From positions 1,385,586 through 1,449,585 of the forward strand of contig NZ_KI911557.1 of assembly GCF_000515215.1 (NCBI RefSeq): a stretch of DNA of 64,000 nt. The letters are read 5' to 3'. A model generated the notes under the pieces. It worked only from the letters and a program-made list of their open reading frames with translations, had not been told where the DNA came from and ran no database searches. Below, one piece after another: positions 38,973-50,100 of the stretch (the stretch's first letter is position 1; each line of letters begins with the position of its first letter). The DNA comes from Methylomonas sp. 11b. Its GTDB lineage: Bacteria > Pseudomonadota > Gammaproteobacteria > Methylococcales > Methylomonadaceae. Made by a program: the position numbers and the translations under genes.

Positions 38973-39983
38973 TCATAAATCAGAATTTTTCAATCTTTTC
39001 AATGCAAACTTTCCACGCTCTGCCACTGATGGTGATTTGTCAGACGCAAGCAGATGTGCCAACTTTAAAGACTCAGTACCAATTTTCGCTAGCTCACGAA
39101 TAAGCATTTCACCCGCAACACGTCGAACTATTGGTGATCGATCTGTTGCTGCCGATATTAAAATTTCTAGGGATGGGCTAGTGACAAGTACATTTCGCTC
39201 ACGGATTATCGGCTTGAAGTGTCCCTTACAATAACGTTTGTCAGTCCATTCCCACTTTCTCCCAGCGAACCAAGCCATTTTTCCTTCAAGCAAGCATCTA
39301 TATGATTTTGCTCGCACTGATGGTTGAATAGCTTTTCTTGCAATCTCGTCAAGATAACGATCTAGTGTTTCTGCACGACCCACCTGCGATAGTACGGAGG
39401 TCATCGGACCGGAGGTGGTAGACAAAATCCTCGATTTGAGCGCCAGCCCTATCTTTTCGATACATGTAATCTCTATTAACACTTGTTTGTCTTTGTCTTC
39501 CATGCGGCCCCATGAATTCCAATGGGGCAACGTAGCACATAAAACATCAACAACAAGCTCTGGATCCGTGTGTTTTGCAACAATTGGAAGTTTTTCGCGG
39601 GCTGCCTCGCGAACTTGTGGGACCCAATCGTTGAGCCGACGAACAGCGATGGCAAAGAAAAATCCATTAGGGGCTGCCCCAGATAGAGTGCGTAGCGTTT
39701 TTTGACGTTTAAAACCGTCCTCGCTGCACAAATCTATCCACGTTAGAAAAGGGGTAGGTTGAGTCCAAAACTTCCATTTGGAGGGTATAGTGTTTTTCAG
39801 CTCTCTAGAGAACTCCCACCGAATTAATCGTTCCCAAAAATCTAAATTCGCCAATGATAAATTTGAAGTTGCAGCCACCAACATTGACATATCGGCAACT
39901 ACTTTACGACCAGAATTGACTGATTGGGCAAACTGCTTTACCGCAGATAACACTTCTGCTTCATGTTCCTGTTGATATGGCAC
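38973..39983 (-). CDS. Hypothetical HEAT-repeat-like protein
   Basis: A 336-residue soluble protein I cannot place in a named family. Residues 90-330 show repeated helical pairs with Val/Arg/Ala patterns (LNDWVPQVREAAREKLPIVA; DRSPIVRRVAGEMLIRELA; DKSPSVAERGKFALKRL), which suggests HEAT or ARM repeats for protein binding. The start is GTG with GGGGC 9 bases upstream. The gene and its flanks are clearly more AT-rich than neighbours and have AT-ended codons, which suggests horizontal transfer. Confidence 0.65.
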   Translation of the reverse strand: MPYQQEHEAEVLSAVKQFAQSVNSGRKVVADMSMLVAATSNLSLANLDFWERLIRWEFSRELKNTIPSKWKFWTQPTPFLTWIDLCSEDGFKRQKTLRTLSGAAPNGFFFAIAVRRLNDWVPQVREAAREKLPIVAKHTDPELVVDVLCATLPHWNSWGRMEDKDKQVLIEITCIEKIGLALKSRILSTTSGPMTSVLSQVGRAETLDRYLDEIARKAIQPSVRAKSYRCLLEGKMAWFAGRKWEWTDKRYCKGHFKPIIRERNVLVTSPSLEILISAATDRSPIVRRVAGEMLIRELAKIGTESLKLAHLLASDKSPSVAERGKFALKRLKNSDL

Positions 39984-40314
39984 AGAATGTTCGCCCCAAA
40001 TAAGGAATTGGATAGTTAACTACGCATCAGCCGGCAAACCTTTTTCCGCACAATAAGCTATTGATTACCATCTGTTTTGATTTCAACATTTCATCGGCGA
40101 TGGGGCAATTATGGCAGGTATTAATCAAATTGCCGCCATTGAATCTGATGAAATGATAGACCCTTTTGTCGATCACCAAAAAATACGAACATCCCATCGC
40201 AGGAAAAGATTACCCGAAAATACCCTGTCGATCCTCGCCAGACATAACTTTACGAACAATCCATCAAGCCGGTTATGTCACAATTGCCCCATTAAATCGA
40301 TACGGAGCAAAACC
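39984..40314. other. Intergenic stretch between the HEAT-like gene and a lipoprotein gene
   Basis: No recognisable gene. A short open frame from 40111 runs into the lipoprotein frame but has no similarity that I can see. The stretch contains the inverted-repeat element described separately. Confidence 0.4.
40100..40292. repeat. 193-bp segment bounded by 17-bp imperfect inverted repeats
   Basis: ATGGGGCAATTATGGCA at 40100-40116 is matched by the reverse complement of 40276-40292 with two mismatches (15 of 17). The interior has no gene. This is the layout of a small non-autonomous element (MITE-like), or of paired regulatory sites. I see no clear target-site duplication. Confidence 0.45.
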
Positions 40315-40896
40315 ATGCGTCAGTTTCTGTTGATCATCGTGACCCTGATTGCGCTAAGCGGGTGCGCATCGGAATCCTGCGATAAGGATGTCATCAACAT
40401 CCTTAATCCCAATCAAACCAGTGCGAAATTGCTGATGGATTACGCCAAAACCGCCATCTGTAAGACCGATTCAACTGGCACGACAAAGCCTACAACAGTA
40501 GACGAAGAACGCAAGCTAGTGTTGATTTATGATCTGTATGCCAAAGCCAGAAGCTATGCGATTTTAAATAAAGTATTTTTCTGGCTCTCGCTGATTTCCG
40601 CGGTGGCGGTATTTCTGTGGCCGTCGCTAGGGGTGTTGATGAAAGACCGCCTGGGCGAGCGCGAATGGTATAAATCGGCGATTGTGCAAACCACCGTTAC
40701 CGGCATCGCGGCGTTGATGTTCGCGTTTTACAGCCAATATAAAGACAAGCAAACCTACACGGAAAACCTGATGCGCTACGCAGTTTTTTCCGATAAGCCG
40801 GTGGCTGAATTGAGTCAGAAAGTGATCGAAGAAATCGGCAAAATCGATATTGGCTTTAGTTTTAGCGGGGTGTTTGACAAAAAGGAAGAAAAATAA
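40315..40896 (+). CDS. Hypothetical membrane lipoprotein
   Basis: A 193-residue protein with a lipobox signal peptide (MRQFLLIIVTLIALSGCAS). A short periplasmic region follows. Two membrane helices (VFFWLSLISAVAVFLWPSLGVLM and IVQTTVTGIAALMFAFYSQY, about 82-104 and 119-140) come next, with an acidic C-terminal tail. No family recognised. GGAGC lies upstream of the ATG at 40315. A lipobox followed by two membrane helices is unusual. Confidence 0.65.
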   Translation: MRQFLLIIVTLIALSGCASESCDKDVINILNPNQTSAKLLMDYAKTAICKTDSTGTTKPTTVDEERKLVLIYDLYAKARSYAILNKVFFWLSLISAVAVFLWPSLGVLMKDRLGEREWYKSAIVQTTVTGIAALMFAFYSQYKDKQTYTENLMRYAVFSDKPVAELSQKVIEEIGKIDIGFSFSGVFDKKEEK

Positions 40897-40906
40897 GCGG
40901 AAGGCG

Positions 40907-41101
40907 CTAACCGCCGCTTTGTCGAAGTTGAAAAGATTCCGGTAGCCTTTTAATCGGGATCCACCACCATTTGAGCCCGCCATAGCCTCGTAGTTTAAGT
41001 TGGAAACAGATGTCGGCGACTGGTTCACTGCCATCGTAAGCCGGGCTGTTGGACTCGTAAACTATCCTTGCGTTATGCGTAGCTTTTAAACGATATTGCA
41101 C
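40907..41101 (-). CDS. Possible small protein
   Basis: A 64-residue frame starting at GTG with AGGT 6 bases upstream, no signal peptide, and a Trp cluster (LKWWWIPIKRL). It lies between two plus-strand genes. I do not recognise it. It may be a gene fragment or chance. Confidence 0.25.
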   Translation of the reverse strand: MQYRLKATHNARIVYESNSPAYDGSEPVADICFQLKLRGYGGLKWWWIPIKRLPESFQLRQSGG

Positions 41102-41141
41102 TCAATACCTGCGCTAAATCTTAAAAGCCACGCGCTAAACC

Positions 41142-42452
41142 ATGAACTCGGAAAACCTCAACAAACCACTCCCGCCGAAATCAGCGACTCTCTCTGCCCG
41201 GCTTTATCTGTGGGTGTTGTTGGCTATCGTTGCCGGCGGCGTGTTTGGTTATCTGGACGCCGAACATGCCGTGACGCTAAAACCCATCGGCGACGGCTTT
41301 ATCAGCCTGATCAAAATGCTGATAGGACCAGTGGTATTTTGCACCATCGTGCTGGGCGTCGCTGGCGCCGATGACATGAAAAAAGCCGGGCGAGTTGGGG
41401 TAAAAGCCTTGCTGTATTTCGAGATTGTCTCGACTTTCGCGCTGGCGCTGGGCGTGCTGGTGGCCAATCTGCTCAAGCCTGGCCAAGGCTTTAACGTCGA
41501 TCCGGCCACGCTGGATGCGCAGGCGGTGTCCGGCTACGTGAAACAAGCCAACCAGCAAAGTACCGCCGATTTTCTGCTGCACATCATCCCCAAAACCTTC
41601 ACCGATGCCTTCACCGGTTCCGGCGATTTGCTGCAAGTATTGCTGGTAGCGGTACTTTTCGGCTTTGCCCTGCAACAAATGGGCAGCGCCGGCAGATCGG
41701 TGTATGTGTTTATAGAGGAATGCTCACATATCTTTTTTGCAATGATGAATGTGATCATGAAACTGGCGCCGTTCGGCGCCGGCGCGGCGATGGCGTTTAC
41801 CATAGGCAAATACGGCGTCGCCGCATTAAAACCGCTGGCTGCGCTGATGGGTAGTTTTTATCTGACCTGCGCTTTGTTCATCGTCTTGATACTGGGCAGC
41901 ATAGCCGCGCTGACCGGCTTTAATATTTTTAGACTGCTGCGTTATATCAAGGAAGAAATGCTCTTGGTACTGGGCACCTCGTCGTCCGAATCGGCGCTGG
42001 TGCCGCTGATGAATAAGCTGGAAAAACTGGGCTGTTCCCGCTCGGTGGTGGGTTTAGTGATTCCGTCCGGCTACTCGTTCAATCTGGACGGCACCAATAT
42101 CTATCTGACCATGGCCGCGCTGTTCGTCGCTCAGGCCTTGAATGTCGATTTAAGCCTGAGCCAGCAATTGACACTGTTATTGGTAGCGATGTTGACTAGC
42201 AAAGGTGCTTCTGGCGTCACCGGCGCTGGCTTTATCACGCTGGCGGCAACCCTAGCGGTGGTGCCGGCAGTGCCGGTCGCGGCTCTTTCGTTAATCCTGG
42301 GGATAGACCGCTTTATGTCCGAAGCGCGGGCCTTAACCAACATCGTCGGTAATGCAGTGGCAACTATTGTGGTGTCGCATTCGGAAGGCGAGCTGGATAG
42401 GGAAAAAATGCAGGCACAGTTGCGGCCAGATCTGTCAACTCAAGGTTTCTAA
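41142..42452 (+). CDS. Dicarboxylate/amino acid:cation symporter
   Basis: A DAACS-family transporter (GltP/DctA type) of 436 residues with about eight membrane helices. Signatures are the serine-rich hairpin [39 protein letters not shown] and the final [19 protein letters not shown]. It imports C4-dicarboxylates or glutamate/aspartate with protons or sodium; which of these cannot be decided. Its 3' end overlaps the converging sheath-like gene by 18 bases. Confidence 0.9.
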   Translation: MNSENLNKPLPPKSATLSARLYLWVLLAIVAGGVFGYLDAEHAVTLKPIGDGFISLIKMLIGPVVFCTIVLGVAGADDMKKAGRVGVKALLYFEIVSTFALALGVLVANLLKPGQGFNVDPATLDAQAVSGYVKQANQQSTADFLLHIIPKTFTDAFTGSGDLLQVLLVAVLFGFALQQMGSAGRSVYVFIEECSHIFFAMMNVIMKLAPFGAGAAMAFTIGKYGVAALKPLAALMGSFYLTCALFIVLILGSIAALTGFNIFRLLRYIKEEMLLVLGTSSSESALVPLMNKLEKLGCSRSVVGLVIPSGYSFNLDGTNIYLTMAALFVAQALNVDLSLSQQLTLLLVAMLTSKGASGVTGAGFITLAATLAVVPAVPVAALSLILGIDRFMSEARALTNIVGNAVATIVVSHSEGELDREKMQAQLRPDLSTQGF

Positions 42453-43793
42453 ACCCAGCAAGCGTAAGCCTTGACGCTGCCGATAGCCAATCACCGGCAT
42501 GATGTTTTGTGCCAAAAGATTGTTTGCTTGCGCTTCGTTCAACACTACTTCCGTAGCCGCCTGTAATACCTGCTCGCCGTCCAAATCGTAGCTAAACGCC
42601 GGCACATCGGCAAAAAAGAATTGCTCTGCTGTCGCTTCATCCTGAGCAGCTCTCAACAAAACCCTAGTCGCCAAAAAGGCCGGATTCCCCCATAGCAATT
42701 CATCGGTCTGCGGAACAGTGTCGCATTCTTCAAACGCAAAGGTTTCCAGCGGTTCGCGTTTGCTGCCGTAAGGCAAACGCATCAGCACACGCGGATAAAC
42801 CAGAATTACGCTGTCTGCCGCGATTTCCTGACGATATGCCAACCAATCCGACGCGTTCTGCAAAGCCCCGACCACCAAACCGTTTCCAGCGGAGGCCAGA
42901 AAACCCGCTCCACATTTTGCAGCTAATTCGGCACAAAAACCCAGCAAAGCCTTGTCCTCCGCATTGTCGGAAAACACATAATCAGCCACGAACAATACGT
43001 CCTGCTCTCCGTCGCCTGTTTGCATATGTTGTTGCAAACGCTGGACCACACTATCGCTACCCTTTTCCAGCTCTGTCAGCAACTGGGCTTGGCTAATATC
43101 CAGTAAATAAATTTGTTGTGCGTCGGCGGCTTCTTCGTGCACCAAGCCATCTGTTGCTCGCCACAAGGCTTCCAGTGCTTGAAAGTCCTGCCGGTGCAAT
43201 AAGGCTTTCACAAGCTGCGCCGTCGCGGTGTCGATCAAATCGATTAAAGCCCGATGCTGCGGGTTGGCGTCCTTGGCGACATGCGGTTCCACAATTTGTT
43301 TCAACAAACTATCCAAAGAGTCGGACGCAGCGACTGCGCCTTCCGGCTTTTTACCCAACAAACGCTCCAGCATATCGTCCTGGCTTTCCGTGGCAGGAGC
43401 AGGTGCGACCGGATCGACCACAGCTACCGCCGGAAAAAACGCCTGAATTTTTGCCGCCGCCTGTGCCGCGGTATTGGGATTGCCCAATTCGGACTTTAAG
43501 GTCCGCAAATCAGCCAGCAGCTTGATTTCCCCCAGCCAGGCATCGGGGTGAAAATCGTCCAGCGTCGGAAATTGCAAGCTGATACCGGGGCTGACTTCCA
43601 GCGTCGGCAGGATTTGCGCCATCACTTGCTCGAAGTTATCCACATCGATTTTGCGGATTTTACTTTGCTCCCAGGGTGCGGCGGCACCGGAAAAATTTCC
43701 GAACACATAAACCCGGTAGCTGCTATCCCCATTGCCCGCTCTAGCCGCATTTCCCGCGTTAAAACCCATCGTAAAATCAATTCTGCCTGACAT
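42435..43793 (-). CDS. Type VI-like contractile sheath protein, TssB/TssC-like fusion
   Basis: A 452-residue protein. Residues 1-120 read like TssB/VipA ([47 protein letters not shown]). An Ala/Pro/Asp-rich linker follows. Residues 190-450 read like TssC/VipB ([72 protein letters not shown]). Canonical TssB (about 160) plus TssC (about 490) would be much longer, so it is a compact fusion. GAGGAGA precedes the ATG. No other type VI gene is in the window. Confidence 0.7.
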   Translation of the reverse strand: MSGRIDFTMGFNAGNAARAGNGDSSYRVYVFGNFSGAAAPWEQSKIRKIDVDNFEQVMAQILPTLEVSPGISLQFPTLDDFHPDAWLGEIKLLADLRTLKSELGNPNTAAQAAAKIQAFFPAVAVVDPVAPAPATESQDDMLERLLGKKPEGAVAASDSLDSLLKQIVEPHVAKDANPQHRALIDLIDTATAQLVKALLHRQDFQALEALWRATDGLVHEEAADAQQIYLLDISQAQLLTELEKGSDSVVQRLQQHMQTGDGEQDVLFVADYVFSDNAEDKALLGFCAELAAKCGAGFLASAGNGLVVGALQNASDWLAYRQEIAADSVILVYPRVLMRLPYGSKREPLETFAFEECDTVPQTDELLWGNPAFLATRVLLRAAQDEATAEQFFFADVPAFSYDLDGEQVLQAATEVVLNEAQANNLLAQNIMPVIGYRQRQGLRLLGLETLS

Positions 43794-43916
43794 GTTTTCT
43801 CCTCGCGCATTAAACGCTTTACCGTCAACAGTAGCAGAGCAAACCCGGTCCAACAAGCCAGCCAGTTTTTCCGGATAGCGGTATGCTTATAAGTGTCTGT
43901 CCAACAGGTGATAGCA

Positions 43917-46900
43917 ATGAGCCACGCAAACCGTTTATCCGAACTGCGCCAGCGCATCCATCAGGCATTTACCCAAGCCGAGCCGCAAGCAATCTCCGGC
44001 CTAATCGCCAGGTTGGGAAATTACGATAGTCAGGCCATCGGCGTATCTTCGCAGGCATTGATAGAAGCGGTGCGCACTAAACACAAACAGCCGAGCATTT
44101 TCGAAGCTTTCTTGCATGAATACAGGCTGAGTAGCGATGAAGGCATCGTGTTGATGAGCATTGCCGAAGCCTTGTTGCGGATACCGGATAGCGCCACGCA
44201 AAACCTGTTCCTGCGTGACAAATTGGCAGATGCCGACTGGTATAGCCACTGGCTACACAGCGATTCAGTAGCGGTCAATCTGGCTAGCAGCGCGTTGTGG
44301 GTGAGCGGCAAAATGGAAGCGTTGATTCGGCAGCGGGTTTTCGCTAGCTTGTTAAGCCGGCTGGGCGAGCCGCTGATCCGCACAGCCATCAAGCAAGCCA
44401 TGCAGCAAATGGCCGAGCATTTCGTCATCGCTGAAGATATAACAATGGCTATCGAACAAGCGAGCCGCAACCCTGCCTACCGCTATTCCTTCGATATGCT
44501 CGGCGAAGCGGCCTTGACCGAAGAGGATGCTGAGCGCTATTTCGCGGCCTATCGCCAGGCAATTGAAACGCTGGCCGAATCTGCTAACGCGGATTTATTT
44601 ACCAACCCCGGCATTTCGATCAAGCTCTCGGCGCTTTATCCGCGTTACGAACCCTTGCAGCATCGCTACGCGGTGCCGGCCATCAGCAGCAAGCTGTTGG
44701 CCTTGGTCAAGCTGGCCCGCGCCGCGAATATTTCCGTGACCGTGGATGCGGAAGAAGCCGAACGGCTGGACCTGTCCTTGGATATTTTTGCGGCAGTGCT
44801 TAACGATACCGCACTGGCCGGGTGGCCTGGTTTCGGTCTGGCGGTGCAGGCTTACCAAAAACGCGCTGTAGCAGTGATCGAATGGCTGGCGGTGTTAGCC
44901 GAACAGCAACACCGGCTGATTCCAATCCGCTTGGTAAAAGGCGCGTACTGGGATAGCGAAATCAAGCGCGCCCAGGAAAACGGCTGGGACGACTACCCGG
45001 TGTTTACCCGCAAAGCTGCCACGGACTTGTCTTATCTGGCTTGCGCCCGGCTGATCCTGTCTCGCCCGCAAATCTTTTATCCGCAATTCGCCACACATAA
45101 TGCCCACAGCGTGGCGGCGATTTGCGAGTTTGGCAAAGGCCATCCGGGATTTGAATTCCAACGCCTGCATGGAATGGGTAGTGCGTTGTACGATGAGTTG
45201 CTCCATCAACAGCCGATCAACTGCCGAGTGTATGCCCCGGTAGGCGGCTACCGGGAATTGTTGCCTTATCTGGTCAGACGCTTATTGGAAAACGGCGCGA
45301 ATACCTCGTTCATCAACCAAATCGAAAATCAGCAGATCAGCGCCGCTAATCTGTCCGGCGACCCATTGGTCCAGTTAAATCAAGTCGACTCTGAACCGTT
45401 GGCTGTACCCAGCGAGTTATTTGGCGCGCAACGCCGGAATTCGCAGGGGCTGAATTTGAGTAATCCTGAGGTATTGCAGCAGTTGCAACAGGACTTGGCC
45501 GCAATGTCCGACCACAAATTGCAAGCTGCGCCAATGGTCGCCGGTCGGCAAACTCCTGGCGAACCGCATCCTGTTTATAGTCCGCATGACCGACATAGAC
45601 TGGTTGGCGAAGTGGTATTCAGTTCCCAAAGTGATATAGAACAAGCCTTGCAACAAGCAGCCAGCGCGTTCAATGACTGGCGTTTATGCCCAGTCGCAAC
45701 CCGCGCCGGGTATCTGCGTAAAGCAGCGGACTTATTGGAACAGCAGCGCCTGGAAATGGTGGCGCTGTGCATCCGCGAAGGCGGTCGAACCCTGCGCGAC
45801 GCGCTGGCAGAGGTGCGCGAAGCGGTCGATCTATGCCGTTACTACGCGGCCTGTGCAGTCGAGCAATTCGCTCAGCCCCAGCAACTGCCCGGACCCACTG
45901 GCGAAGATAATCAATTATTTCAGGTCGGGCGCGGCGTGTTTGTCTGTATTAGCCCATGGAATTTTCCGATTGCAATTTTCATCGGCCAAATCGCCGCTGC
46001 GCTGGCGGCCGGCAATACCGTGATCGCCAAACCGGCTTTGCAGACTTCGTTAACAGGCATGGCTTGCGTTCGCCTGTTACATAGCGCCGGGGTCCCGGAA
46101 CAGGTATTGCAGTTTTTACCCGGCGACGGCGCTGAGATTGGCCGGCACTTGTTGAGTGACGAACGCGTCTCCGGCGTCGCGTTTACCGGCTCTGGGGCTA
46201 CCGCACAGCTGATCAACCGGCGACTGGCTGATCGACACGGCGCCATCGCCACTCTGATTGCCGAAACCGGTGGGCAAAACGTGATGATCGCCGATAGCTC
46301 CGCGCATCAGGAACAACTGGTTGCGGACGCCTTGCTATCGGCGTTTAACAGCGCCGGCCAACGTTGCTCGGCGTTGCGGGTGTTGTTTCTGCCGGAGGCT
46401 ATCGCCGACAGCATCGTCGCGCGTTTGATTGGTGCGATGCGCTTGCTGCGGCTTGGCTCGCCAATGGCTATAGCCACCGACGTAGGCCCTATCATTGATA
46501 GACACGCCTTAGCCAAACTACTGAACCACATCGAAAAGCTTAAACGCGAAGCCAAGCTGTTATATCAATTGCCCATCCCTCCCAATCTGGCAGACGGCTG
46601 CTTTTTTCCACCCACGTTGGCGGAAATACCGGCACTATCCTTCCTTGACCACGAAGTGTTCGGCCCCATCCTGCATATTGTCCGTTACCAAGCCAACGAG
46701 CGGGCAAAATTGGTCGAAGCCATCAATGCCAGCGGCTACGGCTTGACGCTGGGTATTCACAGCCGCATCAACGCCAATATGCGTTACATCCAGCAACACG
46801 CGCGGGTCGGCAACATTTACATCAATCGCAATATGATAGGCGCAGTAGTCGGCGTGCAGCCGTTCGGCGGCATGGGCTTATCCGGCACCGGCCCGAAAGC

Positions 46901-46997
46901 CGGCGGCCCCCACTACTTGCAACGCTTCGCCAACGAACAAACCGTCACCACCAACCTCACCGCCATCGGCGGCAATCCTTGGTTGTTGCGGAAATAA
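43917..46997 (+). CDS. putA: Bifunctional proline dehydrogenase / glutamate semialdehyde dehydrogenase
   Basis: PutA oxidises proline to glutamate in two steps. The 1026-residue protein has the FAD-dependent PRODH barrel (LVKGAYWDSEIKRAQENGW) in the first half. The P5C dehydrogenase domain follows with PWNFPIAIFIGQIAAALAAGNTV. The catalytic Glu is in IAETGGQNVMI, the catalytic Cys in FNSAGQRCSALR, and the tail has GGMGLSGTGPKAGG. There is no N-terminal ribbon-helix-helix domain, so it is the non-regulatory, shorter PutA type. AGGTGA precedes the ATG at 43917. Confidence 0.96.
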   Translation: MSHANRLSELRQRIHQAFTQAEPQAISGLIARLGNYDSQAIGVSSQALIEAVRTKHKQPSIFEAFLHEYRLSSDEGIVLMSIAEALLRIPDSATQNLFLRDKLADADWYSHWLHSDSVAVNLASSALWVSGKMEALIRQRVFASLLSRLGEPLIRTAIKQAMQQMAEHFVIAEDITMAIEQASRNPAYRYSFDMLGEAALTEEDAERYFAAYRQAIETLAESANADLFTNPGISIKLSALYPRYEPLQHRYAVPAISSKLLALVKLARAANISVTVDAEEAERLDLSLDIFAAVLNDTALAGWPGFGLAVQAYQKRAVAVIEWLAVLAEQQHRLIPIRLVKGAYWDSEIKRAQENGWDDYPVFTRKAATDLSYLACARLILSRPQIFYPQFATHNAHSVAAICEFGKGHPGFEFQRLHGMGSALYDELLHQQPINCRVYAPVGGYRELLPYLVRRLLENGANTSFINQIENQQISAANLSGDPLVQLNQVDSEPLAVPSELFGAQRRNSQGLNLSNPEVLQQLQQDLAAMSDHKLQAAPMVAGRQTPGEPHPVYSPHDRHRLVGEVVFSSQSDIEQALQQAASAFNDWRLCPVATRAGYLRKAADLLEQQRLEMVALCIREGGRTLRDALAEVREAVDLCRYYAACAVEQFAQPQQLPGPTGEDNQLFQVGRGVFVCISPWNFPIAIFIGQIAAALAAGNTVIAKPALQTSLTGMACVRLLHSAGVPEQVLQFLPGDGAEIGRHLLSDERVSGVAFTGSGATAQLINRRLADRHGAIATLIAETGGQNVMIADSSAHQEQLVADALLSAFNSAGQRCSALRVLFLPEAIADSIVARLIGAMRLLRLGSPMAIATDVGPIIDRHALAKLLNHIEKLKREAKLLYQLPIPPNLADGCFFPPTLAEIPALSFLDHEVFGPILHIVRYQANERAKLVEAINASGYGLTLGIHSRINANMRYIQQHARVGNIYINRNMIGAVVGVQPFGGMGLSGTGPKAGGPHYLQRFANEQTVTTNLTAIGGNPWLLRK

Positions 46998-47174
46998 ACG
47001 TGGATTTTATGGCCTCGGTTCGCGAAATTTGGATTCCGCACCCTGCTAGATAGTGTAATTTTACAAAAATCGTTGTTAGTTTCTGCCTTTGAAGCCGAAA
47101 ACTTCTAGTGTTAGTCTAGTAGCACAACCGGGTATGTCCCACTATCTCTCCATATCAATCAAAGCTTGGCGCTT

Positions 47175-50100
47175 ATGTCCAAAGAAAACAAATCCTCGCT
47201 GATTTCGCCAAACGTATTAAGTTTGCTCTTGATCATTCTGGGTGGCAGCCTGTTCGTCGGTCAAAGCCCCTTCAACGATTCCAGACCTAACAAAGCACCG
47301 ATACCGCAGCAGCAAGCCGGGTTTAAATCAGACGTGGACGCGCGTTTGTGGCAAGACCCATTCGAAGCCATCGCCAACCAAAATTTAAACCGCGAGAATT
47401 ATCAGCAATATAAAAACACTGAAGAAGTGATAAAAACTGTTCAAAAGCAATTGGGTGAATTACGCGACACGCGGCAAATTGTGATGGCCACTCTGATGCC
47501 GAATGGTCACTATCAGGAAGACGTAGAAACCCGCCGGCGTATCCGCTATGCGGTGCTGTCCGGACTGACAGCCGACCAAAACAACGAGTATGCGCCTAGT
47601 GACCCGGAGCATATTGGCTACGTCAATTACCGGCTTAACGATACCAGTACCTTAATCGCCTTCGAATCTCTGGTGTGGAAACCCAATCCTGTGTACTCAC
47701 TTCGGGATGACGATAAACATCCGCCGATCTTAGTGTTATACCTGGACAACAAACTGTTCGGCTATCAGCCGCTGCACGACTTGTTCGAGAATCTCCGCAA
47801 GATTTATCTGAAAAACAGTCAATTCAATCTGGAATTCAATGTGCTGGGGCCGGCGACTTCTGATGAATTGCAAAACATGGCTCGGGCGGTCAAACCGGCC
47901 GCTAAATCCGATGGAAAGCCCTTATTTCGAATATATTCGCCTCGCGCCACAGTCGATGAAGGTAAATTACTGTTTGGCACTAGAACCCCAGATAGGAATG
48001 AACCAACCAATTTGACCGAGCATTTCGGAGCTGGCCTGCCTTTTATTCGTACAACCGCTACCGACAGCCAGTTAGCCACGGCCTTGAGTAAGGAATTGGC
48101 ACTACGCGGCGTCCGAATCGGCAACCGCGCCAAGTTGGCTAATTCCACTAAGCACGTGGTATTGATTTCCGAAACCGAATCATTGTATGCCTACCATATT
48201 GGCACCACATTTGCAGATGCCTTAGTCAAAACCGCTATGAACGGGGAAAATCCGGCTACGGATTGCGATGGGCAATTAACTCCAAAATCAGACTGCCTAC
48301 GCCAATACGTACACCAATACACTTATTTTCGCGGATTGGACGGCAAAACTCTGCGAGGCCAAAGCTCACCGATTACCGCTACTAAGTCCGGCGACAATGA
48401 ATCCAGTAATTCCTCCGAGGCATCGAAAGCCATGGAACATGCCGACGGCGATAGTCAATTCGACTACATGCGCCGGCTGACCAATCAGATCCAAGACATA
48501 GAAGAGAAGCTTGAAGACAGCAACCACAGCATTGGCGCCATCGGCGTCCTAGGTAGCGATGTCTATGACAAACTATTGGTACTGCAAGCACTACATGCGA
48601 AGTTTCCTGACATTTGGTATTTCACGAACGTCATGGATGCCCGGTTTTTACACCCAGATCAAAACGAGTGGGCGCGGAACCTGATTGTGGTATCCAGTTT
48701 CGGCTTACAACTGCCACAGGAATTGCAACACGGCATTCCGCCATTCCGCGACAGTTACCAAACCGCCTATTTTTTAGCCGCGCAAATGGCATTATGGGAC
48801 TCCAATCCCGCTTCCTCTGAGCCGACGTCGGTAACGGAAGTATGCAATACAATAGACAGTCAAAGCCTATTAGACCAAACAGTGTTCAGCCACCCAGCGA
48901 TACACGAAATCGGTCGTACCAAGGCGTTCCCGCTCAGCCATGCGAATTCCGAACCTCAAACCAGACGTAAGGATTGCAAGGTGCTTGGCCCTATGGCCAG
49001 ATTTATCCAGGCAGCCGACAACACTAGGGATAAGGCCCGAAGAATGGACATCGAGCAGCAACCATTATTAGCGGATCAACCCTTTTTAAAGTTTTTCCGC
49101 ATCGCGCTGAAAATTCTAATCTGCGCCTTGTTGTTTGCCTGCCTATGGCTTTATTTTCATCGCAAAATAACAATCGCGGATGCTGCCAAACTGCCGGTAG
49201 AAGTCAGCGTACTAAGTTTGCAACGAACTTGGCTGCTGTTTTGTCTGTTAGTGGGTTGCGGATTAACGGCATTCGTGCTGAACACTGAACAGACCGAACC
49301 TATAGCGCTAATAGAGGGTGTCAGCATGTGGTCAACTGAGGCGGTCCGATTCGCGGCGCTGGTGGCTACGGTGTTTTGGGTAATCGAAACCGTCAAGTTT
49401 CCGCGGTTATTTTGGGAACGGCTGAATTTCAGCGGTAAGTTTGGTGTGTCTGCTGATAATCGTTGCCATGCGCATGATCAATCATTACAAAGACGACTTG
49501 AACGAAACTTGAGTATGGGTAGAGTTGGCATCTTGACGCTAGCAGCCTGGCTACTCACCTTTGCCATAATTCTGTCACTGGGCGTACCGGTTACACCTTA
49601 TCGTGGCGAGTTTGTCTATCACCTTGACTTTATATTGTTACGATTGGTGTTAGTCCCGACCTATTTGTTTTTGATGATTAGCGTCACCGAAGCAGCGCAA
49701 GCGATCATCCAGTTTATCCGCTCCATCCCACGTGCCGAGCCCTGGCCGGTATCGATGACGGAAGAATATCGCGCCACGCTGAATATCGATAACGCTTACC
49801 TTCAGGATTGGGTGACGATCCGCCTAGTGGGTGATATGACGCAACAAGCCAGCCGCCTGATCTCTTACCCGCTATTCGCTGCGGCCCTTATGGTGTTGGC
49901 ACGAATGAGTTATTTTGATAACTGGCATACACCGCCCGGATTGTTGATCGTGATCGGCGTTTGCATCGCCTATTTGTTCTATTGTGATTTTCGCCTAAAA
50001 GCAGTGGCGGATAAAACCGAACACGAATCTCTGAAAAATCTGCGCCGCCTGTCCATAGCCAATCAAGGTAACGCCGACAACCCTCCACTAGCCGGCAAAC

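Noticed and set aside
40111..40314. N-terminal extension of the lipoprotein frame
   Set aside because: It lacks a ribosome-binding site and would bury the lipoprotein signal peptide; the ATG at 40315 has GGAGC upstream.
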